Assembly (NCBI GenBank): GCA_036897625.1
Contig: JAYMTA010001273.1
Coordinates: 1 to 20,816, forward strand
Origin: Pelargonium cotyledonis
Lineage: Eukaryota > Streptophyta > Magnoliopsida > Geraniales > Geraniaceae
Direction of reading: 5' to 3'
Length of the DNA: 20,816 nucleotides
The stretch's first letter is position 1. Each line of letters begins with the position of its first letter. Shown one piece after another: positions 20,491-20,816 of the stretch. The notes under the pieces were generated by a model. That model had not been told where the DNA came from. It worked only from the letters and a program-made list of their open reading frames with translations, and made no database searches. A program made the translations under genes and the position numbers.

Positions 20491-20816
20491 TGGGATAAGT
20501 CCGATTTAAGGTTTTAAATTAATAGGCAGATTTTATGGGAAGACTGAATATTCAGTTTTAGCGTAAAATAGGATATTTGGGTTGAAAAATCTCAACCAAA
20601 TATCAAGCCCTACATCCCCATTTAAACCCCAATCAACGTTATTCAGAGGGCATCGAATTCTGGAGAACGTAATACAGAGTGAAAAAAGGAGAATACAGAG
20701 TCTGCGTTGGTGAATGAAATAGTGGTAGCTCAGAGAGTTCAGTGAATTCAGTTTGGAATGCTTCGCGGTTCGTCGCTTGGAGTTCTAGTTGTTGTGTGCT
20801 CTTGGAGATATGAGCT

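Larger units (their letters stand above)
20210..20816 (+). mobile_element. possible Ty1-copia-type LTR, partial at right edge
   Basis: From TGTTGGATTTTTGAGG at 20210 the sequence has the look of a plant copia LTR. It begins TGTTGG, has an AT-rich U3-like part with hairpins, and a TATA-like CATTTAAACCCC near 20620. Then comes an R/U5-like part (ATTCAGAGGGC, GAGAACG, repeated ACAGAG, CAGAGAGTTCAGTGAATT) running to the window end. No second LTR, primer-binding site or polyprotein is inside the window. It could instead be the promoter and leader of a plus-strand gene starting beyond the edge. Confidence 0.3.

Noticed and set aside
1-20816. tRNA, rRNA, CRISPR array or prokaryotic-type operon
   Set aside because: No tRNA B-box, rRNA core sequence, regularly spaced repeats or clustered co-oriented ORFs were seen. 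The window is clearly plant nuclear DNA.

Overview
The window is nuclear DNA from a flowering plant, almost certainly a eudicot. It is AT-rich, with long gene-poor stretches, GT-AG introns, (CT)n and (GAA)n microsatellites, miniature transposon remnants, and two protein genes of typical plant families. The sequence alone does not let me name the genus. I found no bacterial-type operons, CRISPR arrays, tRNA or rRNA genes.

Both recognisable genes are on the minus strand. (1) A complete 10-exon gene, ATG at 7262 and stop at 4248, encodes a 558-residue type I inositol polyphosphate 5-phosphatase of the CVP2/CVL1 clade. I rebuilt it junction by junction and every junction keeps the reading frame. 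It has a long CT-rich leader (7263 to about 8040) and a three-codon upstream ORF ending 4 bases before the start. Downstream of the stop, a run of splice-like segments (4167 to 3193) ends near an AATAAA, suggesting a spliced 3' UTR or an overlapping non-coding RNA. (2) A single-exon 158-residue gene (18291 to 17815) encodes STN1, the small OB-fold subunit of the CST telomere/replication complex. It has an E2F-type site just upstream of its start, and its stop codon directly abuts a good splice donor.

Region by region: 1-200 may be the tail of a plus-strand transcript. 200-3000 is AT-rich intergenic DNA with one G-box-bearing patch (about 600-930). 3000-8100 is the 5-phosphatase locus. 8100-15600 is intergenic, with a 67-bp tandem duplication (9306-9438), a GC-rich nested inverted-repeat patch (9896-9957), a G-box (10623) and two hAT-like miniature elements (12251-12598; 13825-14138, the latter with an exact 8-bp target duplication). 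15690-17814 is the STN1 3' flank, built of old diverged direct repeats, with one exon-like segment at 15979-16072. 18370-20200 is AT-rich intergenic DNA. 20210-20816 resembles the start of a copia-type LTR and runs off the window.

The two genes act in unrelated pathways (phosphoinositide signalling and vein patterning; telomere maintenance). I see no new multi-gene system here. The most interesting leads are transcript-level: introns after the stop codon at both genes, and the tiny upstream ORF.
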